Source: Ramlibacter sp. (lineage in GTDB: Bacteria; Pseudomonadota; Gammaproteobacteria; Burkholderiales; Burkholderiaceae_C). Taken from it: DNA of 37,018 nt. The position numbers were made by a program, and so were the translations under genes. The notes below the pieces were generated by a model that saw only the letters and a list, made by a program, of their open reading frames with translations, was not told the DNA's origin and searched no databases. Positions 1 through 7,843 of the stretch are shown here, one piece after another (positions within the stretch are counted from its first letter, which is position 1; every line of letters begins with the position of its first letter). The stretch lies in contig JAQGNJ010000079.1 of assembly GCA_028291885.1 (NCBI GenBank), forward strand, positions 1 to 37,018, read 5' to 3'.

Positions 1-699
1 TGGGCCGTGCGCCAGTACGCGATGTCCGGCAACATGGTCGGCGGCTTCTACACCAGCGCCATCGGCTTCGGCTACAACACCGACGTGCTCAGGAAAAAGC
101 AGTTGCCCGAGCCCAAGTGCTGGGCCGACCTGGTCAAGCCGGCGTACAAGGGCGAGATCGAGATCTCGCATCCCGCGACCAGCGGCACCGCCTACACCAT
201 CATCGCGGGACTGGTGCAGATGATGGGCGAGGACGCGGCCTTCGACTACCTCAAGCAGCTGCACAAGAACACCACCGCGTACACCCGCAGCGGCCAGGCG
301 CAGGCGCCCAACGTCGCCAAGGGCGAAGTGGGGATCGGCGTCAGCTTCATCTTCGGTTTCGACAAATGGCGTCACGACAGATTCCCGGTCAAGAGCGCCG
401 CGCCATGCGAAGGAACGGGCTACGAGGTGGGCGGGATCGCGCTGGTCAAGGGAGCGCGCAACAAGGACAACGCCAAGCGCTACTACGACTGGCTGATGAG
501 CCCGGCCGGCCAGGCGATCGGCGGCAAGGCGGGCAGCCTGCAGTCGCCGGCCAACAAGACTTTCAAGCCGGACCCGCGCATCCCCTCGATGGCCAACGTG
601 AAACTGATCAAGTACGACTTCGAGAAGTACGGCAAGGCGGCCGAGCGCAGGCGGCTGATCGAGCGCTGGACGCGCGAGGTGGAGGCGCTGCCTCGCTGA
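1..699 (+). CDS. ABC transporter substrate-binding protein, family 1 (5' end outside window)
   Basis: The frame is open from base 1 (W-A-V-R-Q-Y), so the GTG at base 7 is an internal Val codon and the gene starts upstream of the window. The visible 232 residues read like the C-terminal two thirds of an iron(III)/2-aminoethylphosphonate-type extracellular solute-binding protein. Features seen are an IGFGYNTDVL segment, a WADL..P.YKG.I...HP..SGT stretch, and a late VKGARN..NAKRYYDWLMSP segment typical of this fold. It would bind a solute in the periplasm and hand it to an ABC permease, which is not visible here. The stop lies two bases before a GCTAA direct repeat and 64 bases before a response-regulator gene on the same strand, so the transporter and two-component genes may be linked. 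The substrate cannot be told from sequence alone. Confidence 0.8.
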   Translation, partial: WAVRQYAMSGNMVGGFYTSAIGFGYNTDVLRKKQLPEPKCWADLVKPAYKGEIEISHPATSGTAYTIIAGLVQMMGEDAAFDYLKQLHKNTTAYTRSGQAQAPNVAKGEVGIGVSFIFGFDKWRHDRFPVKSAAPCEGTGYEVGGIALVKGARNKDNAKRYYDWLMSPAGQAIGGKAGSLQSPANKTFKPDPRIPSMANVKLIKYDFEKYGKAAERRRLIERWTREVEALPR

Positions 700-700
700 A

Positions 701-734
701 GCTAACCGCCAGCTAATTGAGGCGGCGCATCATC
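701..734 (+). promoter_or_regulatory. GCTAA-N6-GCTAA direct repeat and possible -10 before the response regulator gene
   Basis: GCTAA occurs at 701-705 and 712-716, exactly 11 bp apart, followed by a weak -10-like CATCAT at 729-734. An 11-bp direct repeat is the usual architecture for OmpR/PhoB-family dimers (for example PmrA boxes). The same repeat recurs before the small secreted protein gene downstream of the kinase. Autoregulation by the adjacent regulator is inferred. Confidence 0.45.
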
Positions 735-763
735 CACACTGGATTCAAGCTCCGGGAGAAACC

Positions 764-1453
764 ATGCGCGTGCTGCTGGTCGAAGACGACGAGATGATCG
801 GACAGAGCCTGCGCGACGCCCTGGACGCGAACGGCTGGTCGGTCGACTGGGTCAAGGACGGCCTGCTGGCGCAGAGCGCGCTGGACGACGGCGACTATGC
901 CTGCGTGCTGCTGGACCTGGGCCTGCCCAAGCTGGATGGCACGGAGGTGCTGCGCAAGGCCCGCAGCCAGGGCAACCAGACGCCGGTGCTGGTCCTCACG
1001 GCCCGCGATGGCCTGGACGACCGCGTGGCCGGCCTGGACATCGGCGCCGACGACTACCTGGTCAAGCCCTACGAGTTCCGCGAGCTGCTGGCCCGGATGC
1101 GCGCCGTGATCCGCCGCCGTGACGGTAGCGCGCATTCCGTGATCGGCAGCGCCGAGGTGCAGCTGGACCTGACCACGCGGGAAGTGCTGGTGCAGGGCGA
1201 GCGCTCGCAACTGTCGGCGCGGGAATACGCATTGCTGCACGCGCTGCTGGAGCGGCCGGGGGCGATCCTGTCGCGCGACCAGCTGGAGAACCGCATCTAC
1301 GGCTGGGGCGAAGAGGTCAGCAGCAATGCCGTCGACGTCCTGATCCACGGCATGCGGCGCAAGCTCGGTGCGGACGCGATCCGCAATGTGCGCGGCCTGG
1401 GCTGGCGCATCGCCGGCGCGTCGGCGCGGGTGGTGCAGGAAGGTGCGCGATGA
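764..1453 (+). CDS. OmpR-family two-component response regulator (QseB/PmrA-like)
   Basis: This 229-aa cytoplasmic DNA-binding regulator has a receiver domain at about residues 1-115. The acidic pocket is E7/D8/D9, the phospho-acceptor is D51 in LLDLGLP, T79 is the switch residue, and K101 sits in DDYLVKP. A winged-helix trans_reg_C domain follows (about 130-225), with the family motifs LSAREYALLHALLERPG and VDVLIHGMRRKL and the end RGLGWRI. The start ATG is preceded by GGGAGAAACC, a usable ribosome site. The stop overlaps the kinase start by 4 bp (ATGA), so the pair is translationally coupled. Length and motifs match QseB/PmrA/TctD-type regulators, but the signal is not deducible. Likely DNA targets are the GCTAA direct repeats at 701 and 2804. 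Confidence 0.92.
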   Translation: MRVLLVEDDEMIGQSLRDALDANGWSVDWVKDGLLAQSALDDGDYACVLLDLGLPKLDGTEVLRKARSQGNQTPVLVLTARDGLDDRVAGLDIGADDYLVKPYEFRELLARMRAVIRRRDGSAHSVIGSAEVQLDLTTREVLVQGERSQLSAREYALLHALLERPGAILSRDQLENRIYGWGEEVSSNAVDVLIHGMRRKLGADAIRNVRGLGWRIAGASARVVQEGAR

Positions 1454-2796
1454 TCCACATCTTTCCCAGTGGTCCCATGTGCTCTCTGCGGCGGGCGCTG
1501 CTGCTCTGGCTGGTGCCGATGTTCGTGCTGGTCGGCCTGGTCTCGGCGGCGTGCGCGTACTGGAGCTACGGCCGCATGGTCGGCACCTTCATGGACGACC
1601 AGATGGAGCAACTGGCCCTGTCGATCGCGACCAACGAGGGGTACGCCCCGCCGCCCGGCCTCACCCGCGAGCGTGCCCACAAGTGGGGAAGCTACGTCAC
1701 CCAGGTCTTCGGCGCGGACGGGCGCCTGCAGGCGACGGCCCTGCCGCAGCTGGCCGTCGGCTTGCAGGCCCAGCCGGGCTTCCACGACCTGGAGCAGGAC
1801 GGCACTGGCTGGCGCGCTTACACCACGGCGCCGGGCGCGTCCGGCCACCGGGTGCAGGTGCTCCAGAGCAGCCAGTTCCGCGGCACCCTGGCAACGGAGC
1901 GCGCGGGCGCGGCGATCGCGCCGATCCTGCTGCTGCTGCCTCTGTCGGTGCTGGTGCTCTGGGGCGTGGTGGCCGCGGTGTCTCGCGCCGTGCAGGACAT
2001 CGGCCGGCAGGCCGCCTCGCAGGACGAACACCATATCTCGGAACTGACGCTCGAGCGGGTGCCGCACGAGATCAAGCCGCTGGTCACGTCGTTCAACAGC
2101 CTGCTCTCGCGATTGCGTGACGCCTTCGCGACCCAGCGGCGGTTCGTGCAGGACGCCGCGCACGAACTTCGCACGCCGATCACGGCGGTGGCGCTGCAAC
2201 TCGAGAACGTCCGCCGCGACCTGCCGCCCGGCGCCTGTGCCCAGAGCTTCACCCAGCTGGAAAGCGGCGTCCAGCGCGCGCAGAGGCTGGTCGACCAGTT
2301 GCTGAAGATGTCGCGCCAGGAAGCCGCTGCGCCGGACCCGGCGACGGCCGTGGACCTGGACGCGCAATTGCGCGAGAGCATCAACACGCTGATCGGGCTG
2401 GCCGACCAGCGCGACATCGACCTGGGACTGGTCGAGAGCGCAGGGACGAAGCCCGCCGCGGCGCTGCGGTGCGCGCCCGGCGACTTGCGCAGCGTGCTCG
2501 ACAACCTGATCGAGAACGCGCTGCGCTACACGCCCGAAGGCGGCGTCGTCGACGTCCGCGTGCTGGATGAAGGCGGGCGGGTCGCGGTCGAAGTGGTGGA
2601 CAACGGGCCCGGCATTCCCGAGGACATGCTGGCCCGCGTGTTCGACCGCTTCTTCCGCGTTCCCGGCACCGGCGGGCGCGGCAGCGGCCTGGGCCTGTCG
2701 ATTGCGCAGAGCGCCGCGCAGCGCTGCGGGCTGCGCATCGCGCTGCGCAACCGCGGTGATCGCAGCGGGCTGGTTGCGCGGATCGAGCCGGCCTGA
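1450..2796 (+). CDS. Two-component sensor histidine kinase (QseC/PmrB-like)
   Basis: This 448-aa inner-membrane kinase is the partner of the overlapping response regulator. A first membrane segment lies at about residues 15-38 (LLLWLVPMFVLVGLVSAACA). A periplasmic sensor region of about 115 residues follows, then a second membrane segment at about 153-177 (APILLLLPLSVLVLWGVVAAV) and a HAMP-like linker. The phospho-accepting His is H238 in DAAHELRTPI. The ATPase domain shows an N box (NLIENALRYTPEGG, about 352-365), a G1 box (VDNGPGIP, about 383-390), an F box (DRFFRVPG) and a G2 box (GSGLGLSI). All catalytic elements are intact. The stimulus is unknown; the periplasmic domain is short, as in QseC/TctE-type sensors. 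Confidence 0.92.
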   Translation: MIHIFPSGPMCSLRRALLLWLVPMFVLVGLVSAACAYWSYGRMVGTFMDDQMEQLALSIATNEGYAPPPGLTRERAHKWGSYVTQVFGADGRLQATALPQLAVGLQAQPGFHDLEQDGTGWRAYTTAPGASGHRVQVLQSSQFRGTLATERAGAAIAPILLLLPLSVLVLWGVVAAVSRAVQDIGRQAASQDEHHISELTLERVPHEIKPLVTSFNSLLSRLRDAFATQRRFVQDAAHELRTPITAVALQLENVRRDLPPGACAQSFTQLESGVQRAQRLVDQLLKMSRQEAAAPDPATAVDLDAQLRESINTLIGLADQRDIDLGLVESAGTKPAAALRCAPGDLRSVLDNLIENALRYTPEGGVVDVRVLDEGGRVAVEVVDNGPGIPEDMLARVFDRFFRVPGTGGRGSGLGLSIAQSAAQRCGLRIALRNRGDRSGLVARIEPA

Positions 2797-2803
2797 AGCC
2801 GCT

Positions 2804-2858
2804 GCTAATCCCCGGCTAAGGAAACCCTCACGGTGGCCTAAGGCCAGCTGCCTACAGT
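2804..2858 (+). promoter_or_regulatory. Phased GCTAA-type repeats and promoter before the small secreted protein
   Basis: Seven-base units lie exactly 11 bp apart: GCTAATC at 2804, GCTAAGG at 2815, a degenerate CCTCACG at 2826, and CCTAAGG at 2837. A -10-like TACAGT follows at 2853-2858. The last units occupy the -35 position, as expected for a regulator-dependent promoter activated by an OmpR-family protein. The first pair matches the GCTAA-N6-GCTAA repeat at 701. Binding by the neighbouring regulator is inferred. Confidence 0.5.
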
Positions 2859-2941
2859 GGAATCACGGTTGGCGCTGCAGCTTCTCGAGCGCAGTCGGCA
2901 ACCGGAAAACGGTTCACCCAATGCCACTGAAAGGTTCCATC

Positions 2942-3235
2942 ATGAATGCCAAAGCCCTCCTCGCCATCGCCGCTTTCGCCGCCGCCGCTTCCGCCGGTGC
3001 GCGCGCCGACGAAGCCGATGGCTCGCAGTACGCCCTCAAGTTCGAAGGCACCCGCACCCGCGCCGAAGTGATGGCCGAGGCGGCCACCGTGTCCGCGACC
3101 CGCAGCACGGAGCCGGCCGGTTCGCGCGTCGCCGCCCAGCCGCGATCGGGCGTGGATGCGAAGGCAGTGCGGGCCGAAGCGGCGCGCGCGCTCAGGCTGG
3201 GACAGATCCCCTCGGGCGAAAGCGGCCGGATGTGA
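2942..3235 (+). CDS. Small secreted protein, DUF4148-like
   Basis: This 97-aa protein starts with a clear signal peptide (MNAKALLAIAAFAAAASAGARA, cleavage near ARA|DEA). A short, charged, helix-prone mature part carries YALKFEGTRTRAEVMAEA, resembling the many small DUF4148-type periplasmic proteins of Burkholderiales. The function of that family is not established. The ATG at 2942 was chosen because the longer ORF upstream is antisense-like reading through the kinase gene, and the signal peptide starts exactly here. Upstream regulator-type repeats suggest that the adjacent two-component system controls it. A strong bidirectional terminator follows 21 bp after the stop. Confidence 0.7.
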   Translation: MNAKALLAIAAFAAAASAGARADEADGSQYALKFEGTRTRAEVMAEAATVSATRSTEPAGSRVAAQPRSGVDAKAVRAEAARALRLGQIPSGESGRM

Positions 3236-3256
3236 GCTCCCGGCTCCAGCAACGGG

Positions 3257-3284
3257 AAAAAGCGCCGCGAGGCGCTTTTTTTTT
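3257..3284. terminator. Bidirectional intrinsic terminator
   Basis: The stem AAAAAGCGCC / GGCGCTTTTT with a GCGA loop is followed by four more T on the + strand. The leading A-run provides a U-tract for transcripts arriving on the - strand. It separates the small secreted protein gene (+) from the end of the Csu pilus operon (-), which converge here. Confidence 0.85.
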
Positions 3285-3292
3285 CGGGTGGA

Positions 3293-4195
3293 TCAGAAGC
3301 CGATGTAGAGCGTATGCGGGTTGGTGGCCGTGCAAACGCCTGTCGTGCAGGTGCCGGACTGTCCCGGCGGCATCGATCCGTCGACCGTATAGCTCTGGGG
3401 CACCGCGCTGCCCGTGCCGCTGGTGGCCGTCAGGGTCAGCGTGTAGTTCAGGCCCAGTGCGGTCCCATTGGCGCTGGCGACCGCGGGAGGAGGGATCGAG
3501 TTGAGCGAGAGCGTGTACGGCGTGTTGTAGGTGCATGTCAGCTGGAACGGGCTCGCCCCGGTCGCCGCCGTCCGCATGAACGAGGTGTAGTTCATCGCCA
3601 GCGTCGCGGGCGGTGTGTTGAAGTAGCAGTTGTGCTGGATGCTCACCGATGCGCCGAAGACCGCGCTTTGCAGGATGGCCCCGGTCGCCGACCGCGCGAT
3701 GTTGCTCAGGCGCACGATGACCGAAATGGCGAGATCGTCGTACACCCCGGCGGGCGCGCCGGTCTGGCCCGAGGGAACGCGCAGATAGTAGGTGTAGGTG
3801 AACGGCTGCGCGTTTGCGTTGTTCGCCATCTGGTAGACGACGCCGCCGTTGGTGCCGCTGCCGTAGTTTGCGCCTGCGCCGGTCGTCCATTGCCCGCCCG
3901 CGACCGAGCCCTGGTAGATGTTGTACGTGAGCGTCTGCGTGCCGTTCTGGCGGGTCATGGCCCGTCCCGCGGGCGGCTCGCCCTGGTCGACCCCGATGTA
4001 GATGTAGGGACGCGCGGGGTCGCCCGCCTGCTTGGTGCATTGCCCGCTGATGGTCCCCGTGTAGTTGGTGTTCGCGCCCGAGACGTAGAGGACCGTCATG
4101 GGCATCGAGGTCGCCGTCACGGTGCAAATGACGGCATGGGCCGAGCCGCAAGCGGCCAGCAGGAAGAAAAGCAGGGTTTTGAGGAGGTGATGCAT
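3293..4195 (-). CDS. csuE: Csu-type pilus tip adhesin, two spore-coat-U domains
   Basis: This 300-aa secreted protein has a signal peptide (MHHLLKTLLFFLLAACGSAHA). The rest divides into two similar halves. The first (about residues 21-155) begins VICTVTATSMPMTVLYVSG. The second (about 165-300) begins VSIQHNCYFNTPPATLAMNY and ends with HTLYIGF, the terminal-strand pattern of spore coat protein U (SCPU) subunits. Two SCPU domains at the 3' end of an archaic chaperone-usher operon is the hallmark of CsuE, the tip adhesin. The ATG at 4195 was chosen because it overlaps the usher stop (TGATG), giving translational coupling; the longer ORF is the shadow frame of the usher gene. The final gene position and domain layout support the assignment. 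The binding target is unknown. Confidence 0.82.
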   Translation of the reverse strand: MHHLLKTLLFFLLAACGSAHAVICTVTATSMPMTVLYVSGANTNYTGTISGQCTKQAGDPARPYIYIGVDQGEPPAGRAMTRQNGTQTLTYNIYQGSVAGGQWTTGAGANYGSGTNGGVVYQMANNANAQPFTYTYYLRVPSGQTGAPAGVYDDLAISVIVRLSNIARSATGAILQSAVFGASVSIQHNCYFNTPPATLAMNYTSFMRTAATGASPFQLTCTYNTPYTLSLNSIPPPAVASANGTALGLNYTLTLTATSGTGSAVPQSYTVDGSMPPGQSGTCTTGVCTATNPHTLYIGF

Positions 4196-6582
4196 CAGCG
4201 ACGTATCCCGGAACATGTCAACGGCCCGACGCGCGCGATCTCGTCCAGGTTGCCCGGGGGCAACTCTACCGCGAGCACGCATGACTGCCCGTTCCATTTC
4301 AGCCGCAGTTCGTTCTTCGCCTGCAGTCCCGTGACAAAAGCCTCGCCACGCCTGGCGACGAAGAATTCCTTGCGATCGGCGAGCAGTTCGAGCTCGGCGC
4401 CTGGCGGCGCCGGCCCGCCGTCGTCCAGGACGATGCGGATCAATGCGCCGCGGCCGCTGCGAACCGGAAACCTGACGATCAGGCCGGTGCGCGCCGGCGG
4501 CACCACCACTTGCTCGATGCTGTCGATCTCGGCGCTGATCGGCAATTCGCTGGGATCGAGCCGCAGGCTGTTGGTCTGGTACGAGAGCAGGCCGGTCACG
4601 AGCGCCTTGCCGTTGGGGCCGGTGCGAGCCGTCAGGCGCCCGTTCGAACCGACGCCGACGTCGGCGTAGCCGGGGACCTCGACGAGCGCAAAGCTGTCCT
4701 GGATCGGCCGCGAGGCGAAGACCTGGCCGTCGATCATCACCAGCCCACCTTGCGCACCGAGCCGGACGGTCTGCTGCTCGGTGGAGGCGCTCACGTCGGC
4801 CGACACCAGGCCCCTGGTCCCCTGGTAGAAGACGCCGCCCTCGGCGAAATTGAGCGCGTTGCGGCGCCCTCCCAGCGCCCGCCAGCCCCAGCCGTTCTCG
4901 GCGGTCAGTCCCTGGCTGACGCTGGTGTAGCCGTCGGTCTGTCCCCTGCGGTGCGAGAAGCTGCTCGCCGACGAAACCTGCCGCTCGAGCGGAACAAGCA
5001 GGCTCACGCCGAAGGAGGTCGCTGCGCCGGCGGGGCCGGAGTCCTTCACGCGGACCACGTTGAAGGTCAGCGAAGCGCGTGCGCCGATCTGCAGCCCGTA
5101 GTTGGCGCTGTAGGTGACCAGCGGGCCGCGGTCGTACGAGTCGACCCGGGCATAGGCGACACCGAGCGAACCGAAGCGCTCCGACGAGAAGTTGTAGCTG
5201 GCGGACAGTTGCCGCCGGGACGGCAAGCTGGCGGCGTCCTGGCCGATCTGGCGGTAGCTGCGCGACGCGCCTTCCGCGCTCAGGGTGAAGCCGTGGCGCA
5301 GGCTCGAATTCTCGACGGCGACCATCCAGTGCTGGCCCTGGCCTGCCTTGTCGTCGCGACTGAAAGCTCCGGACGCGTTGCCCAGCATCTGCCAGGGCAG
5401 GGCGGTCGCGATCCCCAGGCCCGCGCCCCATGTGTCGCGGCTGGCCTCCGCGCGCGCTTGCATCGTCAGGCTTTTGCTCAAGCCCTGGCGCCACAGGCCC
5501 GAGACGAAGCGTTCACTGTAGTCCGCACTGTCGGCGCCGATGTTCTCGTGAACGGCGCCGATCTCGAAGCTCCAGTCGGACAGGCCTTTCTCCAGCAGTT
5601 CCGCGCGGCTGAAAAAGTCCTGGACCAGCGTGGTCTCGCGGCCGAGCGCGTCGCGCACCACCAGCCGCGCCTGGCCGCTGCCTGTCAGCAGCGGAAAGTT
5701 GTCGATGGCGAAGGGCCCGGCGGGCACGCGCGAGGTCTGCCGCAAGGCATCGTTGATATAGAGCTCCACCGTGCTGGGCGCCGTCGACAGGCCGCCGAGG
5801 ATGGGAAGCGGCTGGGTGATGAAGCCGGGCCGCAGGCCGAAATTGCGGCCGATCTGCAGGCCGCCGAAATACAGCGGACGCCCCCAGCTGCCGGTCCGGG
5901 TGGTGCTGTCGCCCACGCGCAGCGTCAGGTTGTGCTCCGGAAAATCGCGGGTGAAAGTGGTCTCCGCCCGCCGCAGGCTGCGGGGCGAATCGGGATCGGT
6001 TCCCGCCAGGTTGCGGCCGATGAAGTTCGATGTCAGCACGCCCCAGCGGCTGGCGAAGCCGGCTTCCGTCAGCGCGCCGAGATCGCGCACTGTCCGTGAC
6101 CCGCGCAGGCTGGTCTGATTGAGGTTCAGGTCGAAGTTGAGAAACAGCGCCGGTTCAGCCTCGCTGACGGGCAGCCTTTCGGCGGACTCCGCGCCCAGGC
6201 GGGTGGCGGCGAACGCGCCCGGTGAAAACACCAGCTCCACGGACTGGTTGGCGTGGTTCATCTGCGCCTTGAAGCCAGGAACCGAGGAAAGCGGATACCA
6301 CTGCTGGCCCAGGTGGGTGACGCCAAGGACGGTCGGTGCGCGATTGAGCCGCCATTCGTCGAATGCCTCCGCGGGCGCATAGAGCGTCCCGCCCCGCTCC
6401 AGCAGCGTCCAGCTCCCCGACCTGGCGCCATTGACCGAAACTTCCAGCGGGAGCATGCGGTCGCGCCGCGACGCCTCCGCGCCCGGGGCACTCTGGGCCT
6501 GGGACTGCGCCAGCACCGCGCCGGATCCCAGGGCCGCAGTCACGATCACGATCAAGGCTGCGCAGCCCGGCAGGTACAACAT
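4195..6582 (-). CDS. csuD: Outer-membrane usher of archaic chaperone-usher pilus
   Basis: This 795-aa protein has a signal peptide (about residues 1-26, ending VLAQS). Its N-terminal part (LPLEVSVNGARSGSWTLLERGG) fits the chaperone-binding domain. A long barrel region carries usher hallmarks such as GDSTTRTGSWGRPLYFGGLQ, FGLRPGFITQPLP, VELYINDALRQTSRVPAGPF and the plug-like LVVRDALGRETTLVQDFF. C-terminal domains follow (DVGVGSNGRLTARTGPNGKA and a final EVELPP-like segment). Length agrees with archaic ushers, about 800 aa. It forms the outer-membrane pore and assembly platform for the pilus. No ribosome site is obvious before the ATG; instead a strong stem-loop sits just upstream. Confidence 0.9.
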   Translation of the reverse strand: MLYLPGCAALIVIVTAALGSGAVLAQSQAQSAPGAEASRRDRMLPLEVSVNGARSGSWTLLERGGTLYAPAEAFDEWRLNRAPTVLGVTHLGQQWYPLSSVPGFKAQMNHANQSVELVFSPGAFAATRLGAESAERLPVSEAEPALFLNFDLNLNQTSLRGSRTVRDLGALTEAGFASRWGVLTSNFIGRNLAGTDPDSPRSLRRAETTFTRDFPEHNLTLRVGDSTTRTGSWGRPLYFGGLQIGRNFGLRPGFITQPLPILGGLSTAPSTVELYINDALRQTSRVPAGPFAIDNFPLLTGSGQARLVVRDALGRETTLVQDFFSRAELLEKGLSDWSFEIGAVHENIGADSADYSERFVSGLWRQGLSKSLTMQARAEASRDTWGAGLGIATALPWQMLGNASGAFSRDDKAGQGQHWMVAVENSSLRHGFTLSAEGASRSYRQIGQDAASLPSRRQLSASYNFSSERFGSLGVAYARVDSYDRGPLVTYSANYGLQIGARASLTFNVVRVKDSGPAGAATSFGVSLLVPLERQVSSASSFSHRRGQTDGYTSVSQGLTAENGWGWRALGGRRNALNFAEGGVFYQGTRGLVSADVSASTEQQTVRLGAQGGLVMIDGQVFASRPIQDSFALVEVPGYADVGVGSNGRLTARTGPNGKALVTGLLSYQTNSLRLDPSELPISAEIDSIEQVVVPPARTGLIVRFPVRSGRGALIRIVLDDGGPAPPGAELELLADRKEFFVARRGEAFVTGLQAKNELRLKWNGQSCVLAVELPPGNLDEIARVGPLTCSGIRR

Positions 6583-6595
6583 GGCGTGGTGAGGT

Positions 6596-6636
6596 GCGGG
6601 TCAATAGCGCGCCATGACCCGCATGGCGCGACCCGC
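6596..6636 (-). other. Stem-loop between chaperone and usher genes
   Basis: CGCGCCATG (6608-6616) and CATGGCGCG (6622-6630) form a perfect 9-bp stem around ACCCG. The stem is extended by GCGGGT (6596-6601) pairing with ACCCGC (6631-6636), with a 6-nt bulge on one side. It lies in the 70-bp gap between csuC and csuD and has no U-tract, so it is more likely an mRNA processing or stabilising element, or a limiter of usher expression, than a terminator. Confidence 0.55.
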
Positions 6637-6652
6637 TACCAAAAAATCCGGT

Positions 6653-7420
6653 TCAGGGCAGTGTCACGTCAAAGCTTTGCGCTTTGCCATCGTCGAAGCT
6701 GACGGCCAGTTGCACGGCGCCAGCGGGAATTGCCTGTTCGCCCTTGATCTCCATCGCCTTGCGGGCGCCGGGCAGGATGTAGGTTCCGCCTTCGAACACA
6801 CCGAGCACCCGATCGCCGCGCCGAAGCTGGATCTGCCGGACCTGGGCGTAGGCGGTGCCGGAATTGGCGCACGAAGCGCTCAAGGCCTGCCCGGTCACTC
6901 CCACCAGTTGGCAGTTGATTTCACGCTTGGCCACGGGTGGCGTGATGAAGACGGGCATGGAAAGAGCCAGCGCAACCGACACCTGCACGGTCTGGTCCTT
7001 GGGGGTCGTGGCCTCCGGCACCTCACGCATGATCAGGCGGTAGGTCAGTTGCCGGCTGGCGTCCGCCGGCTTGAGCAACGCGAGACGGACCACCTGGCGT
7101 GCCTTGGGGGCCAGCTTGAGGATGGGCGGCGACAGGATCAGGTCTTCGGTCGGCGTCAGCTCGTCGGTGCCGTCCGCCTTCTGCGACCAGTTGTTCAACT
7201 CGGCTTGCAACGCGACCTCGGTGTCGCCTTCGTTGACGATCGTGATGGCGACAGCGCGGTCCCTGGGCTGCATGTAGATCCGGATCGGCGTGACCGAAAA
7301 AGCGGCGGCGCTGGCGGGAAGCGGCAGCGAGGCGAGGCCGATGGCGGCAAGCGTTCCGGCCGTGACCGAAAGCAAGCCCAGCTGGAAACGTTCCTGCGGC
7401 CGATCCAGATGCTTTTTCAT
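6653..7420 (-). CDS. csuC: Periplasmic pilus chaperone (PapD/CsuC-like)
   Basis: This 255-aa protein has an N-terminal secretion signal ending about PLPASAA. Two Ig-like domains of the pilus chaperone fold follow: the first strand FSVTPIRIYMQPRDRAVAITIVNEG, then SPPILKLAPKARQVVRLALLKPA with a conserved subunit-binding-type Arg, then RQLTYRLIMREVP. The second domain runs from about 160. It would cap SCPU subunits in the periplasm and deliver them to the usher. The ORF track starts at a GTG two codons upstream (7426); I prefer ATG 7420 (MKKHL) because GTG-TTA-ATG gives a more usual start, but neither has a strong ribosome site. It lies 28 bp after the minor subunit gene. Confidence 0.88.
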   Translation of the reverse strand: MKKHLDRPQERFQLGLLSVTAGTLAAIGLASLPLPASAAAFSVTPIRIYMQPRDRAVAITIVNEGDTEVALQAELNNWSQKADGTDELTPTEDLILSPPILKLAPKARQVVRLALLKPADASRQLTYRLIMREVPEATTPKDQTVQVSVALALSMPVFITPPVAKREINCQLVGVTGQALSASCANSGTAYAQVRQIQLRRGDRVLGVFEGGTYILPGARKAMEIKGEQAIPAGAVQLAVSFDDGKAQSFDVTLP

Positions 7421-7448
7421 TAACACAGCTTACCAGCTCAGCCATTGT

Positions 7449-7832
7449 TTAGAAACTCACCATCATCTCGACGGCACCATCCCCGCCATCGCTGTTGTAA
7501 ACGCGCAATGCCGTGACGGTGCCGGCGCCGAACGGGACCGGCGGGCCGGACAACAGCCTGAGTTTTGCCAGGGGTTCGAAGTGGAAGCGGAAAGCCCCAC
7601 CTTGCGTTCCCGCGAAAGGCTTGTCGGGCGCCGGCGCGATGCTGACGAACTGTCCGCCGCTGCAGGTGACGCTCACCAGCGCGTTGGTCTCCTCGCTCAA
7701 AGCCTGGCTGAGGCAAAGCCCAGAACCATCGAGCCGGATCTGCACCACGAATGCGCCGCTTGCCGTCCCAGCCACCGCCGTTGTCAAGAACCCGAACGCC
7801 AATCCAAAGGCAAGAATCGTCCTGCGGATCAC
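7449..7832 (-). CDS. Minor pilus subunit, spore-coat-U-like (CsuA/CsuB-like)
   Basis: About 127 aa from a GTG start. The frame begins MIRRTILAFGLAFGFLTTAVA, a good signal peptide, followed by GTASGAFVVQIRL. It ends with TALRVYNSDGGDGAVEMMVSF, a terminal-strand pattern of SCPU subunits. Two Cys (SGLCLSQ and VTCSGG) could form the usual disulphide. The ORF track runs further upstream (to 8216), but that part is the shadow of the major subunit, whose stop lies 11 bp before this GTG. No clear ribosome site is visible, so coupled translation is likely. Sequence is divergent and shorter than typical SCPU subunits. Whether it corresponds to CsuA or CsuB cannot be decided. Confidence 0.72.
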   Translation of the reverse strand: MIRRTILAFGLAFGFLTTAVAGTASGAFVVQIRLDGSGLCLSQALSEETNALVSVTCSGGQFVSIAPAPDKPFAGTQGGAFRFHFEPLAKLRLLSGPPVPFGAGTVTALRVYNSDGGDGAVEMMVSF

Positions 7833-7843
7833 GGACCAGGCGA

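Noticed and set aside
4510-6099. 529-aa + strand ORF opposite the usher gene
   Set aside because: It is the antisense frame of csuD, kept open by GC-rich codon use; it has Arg/Gln/Gly-rich shadow composition, no domains and no ribosome site.
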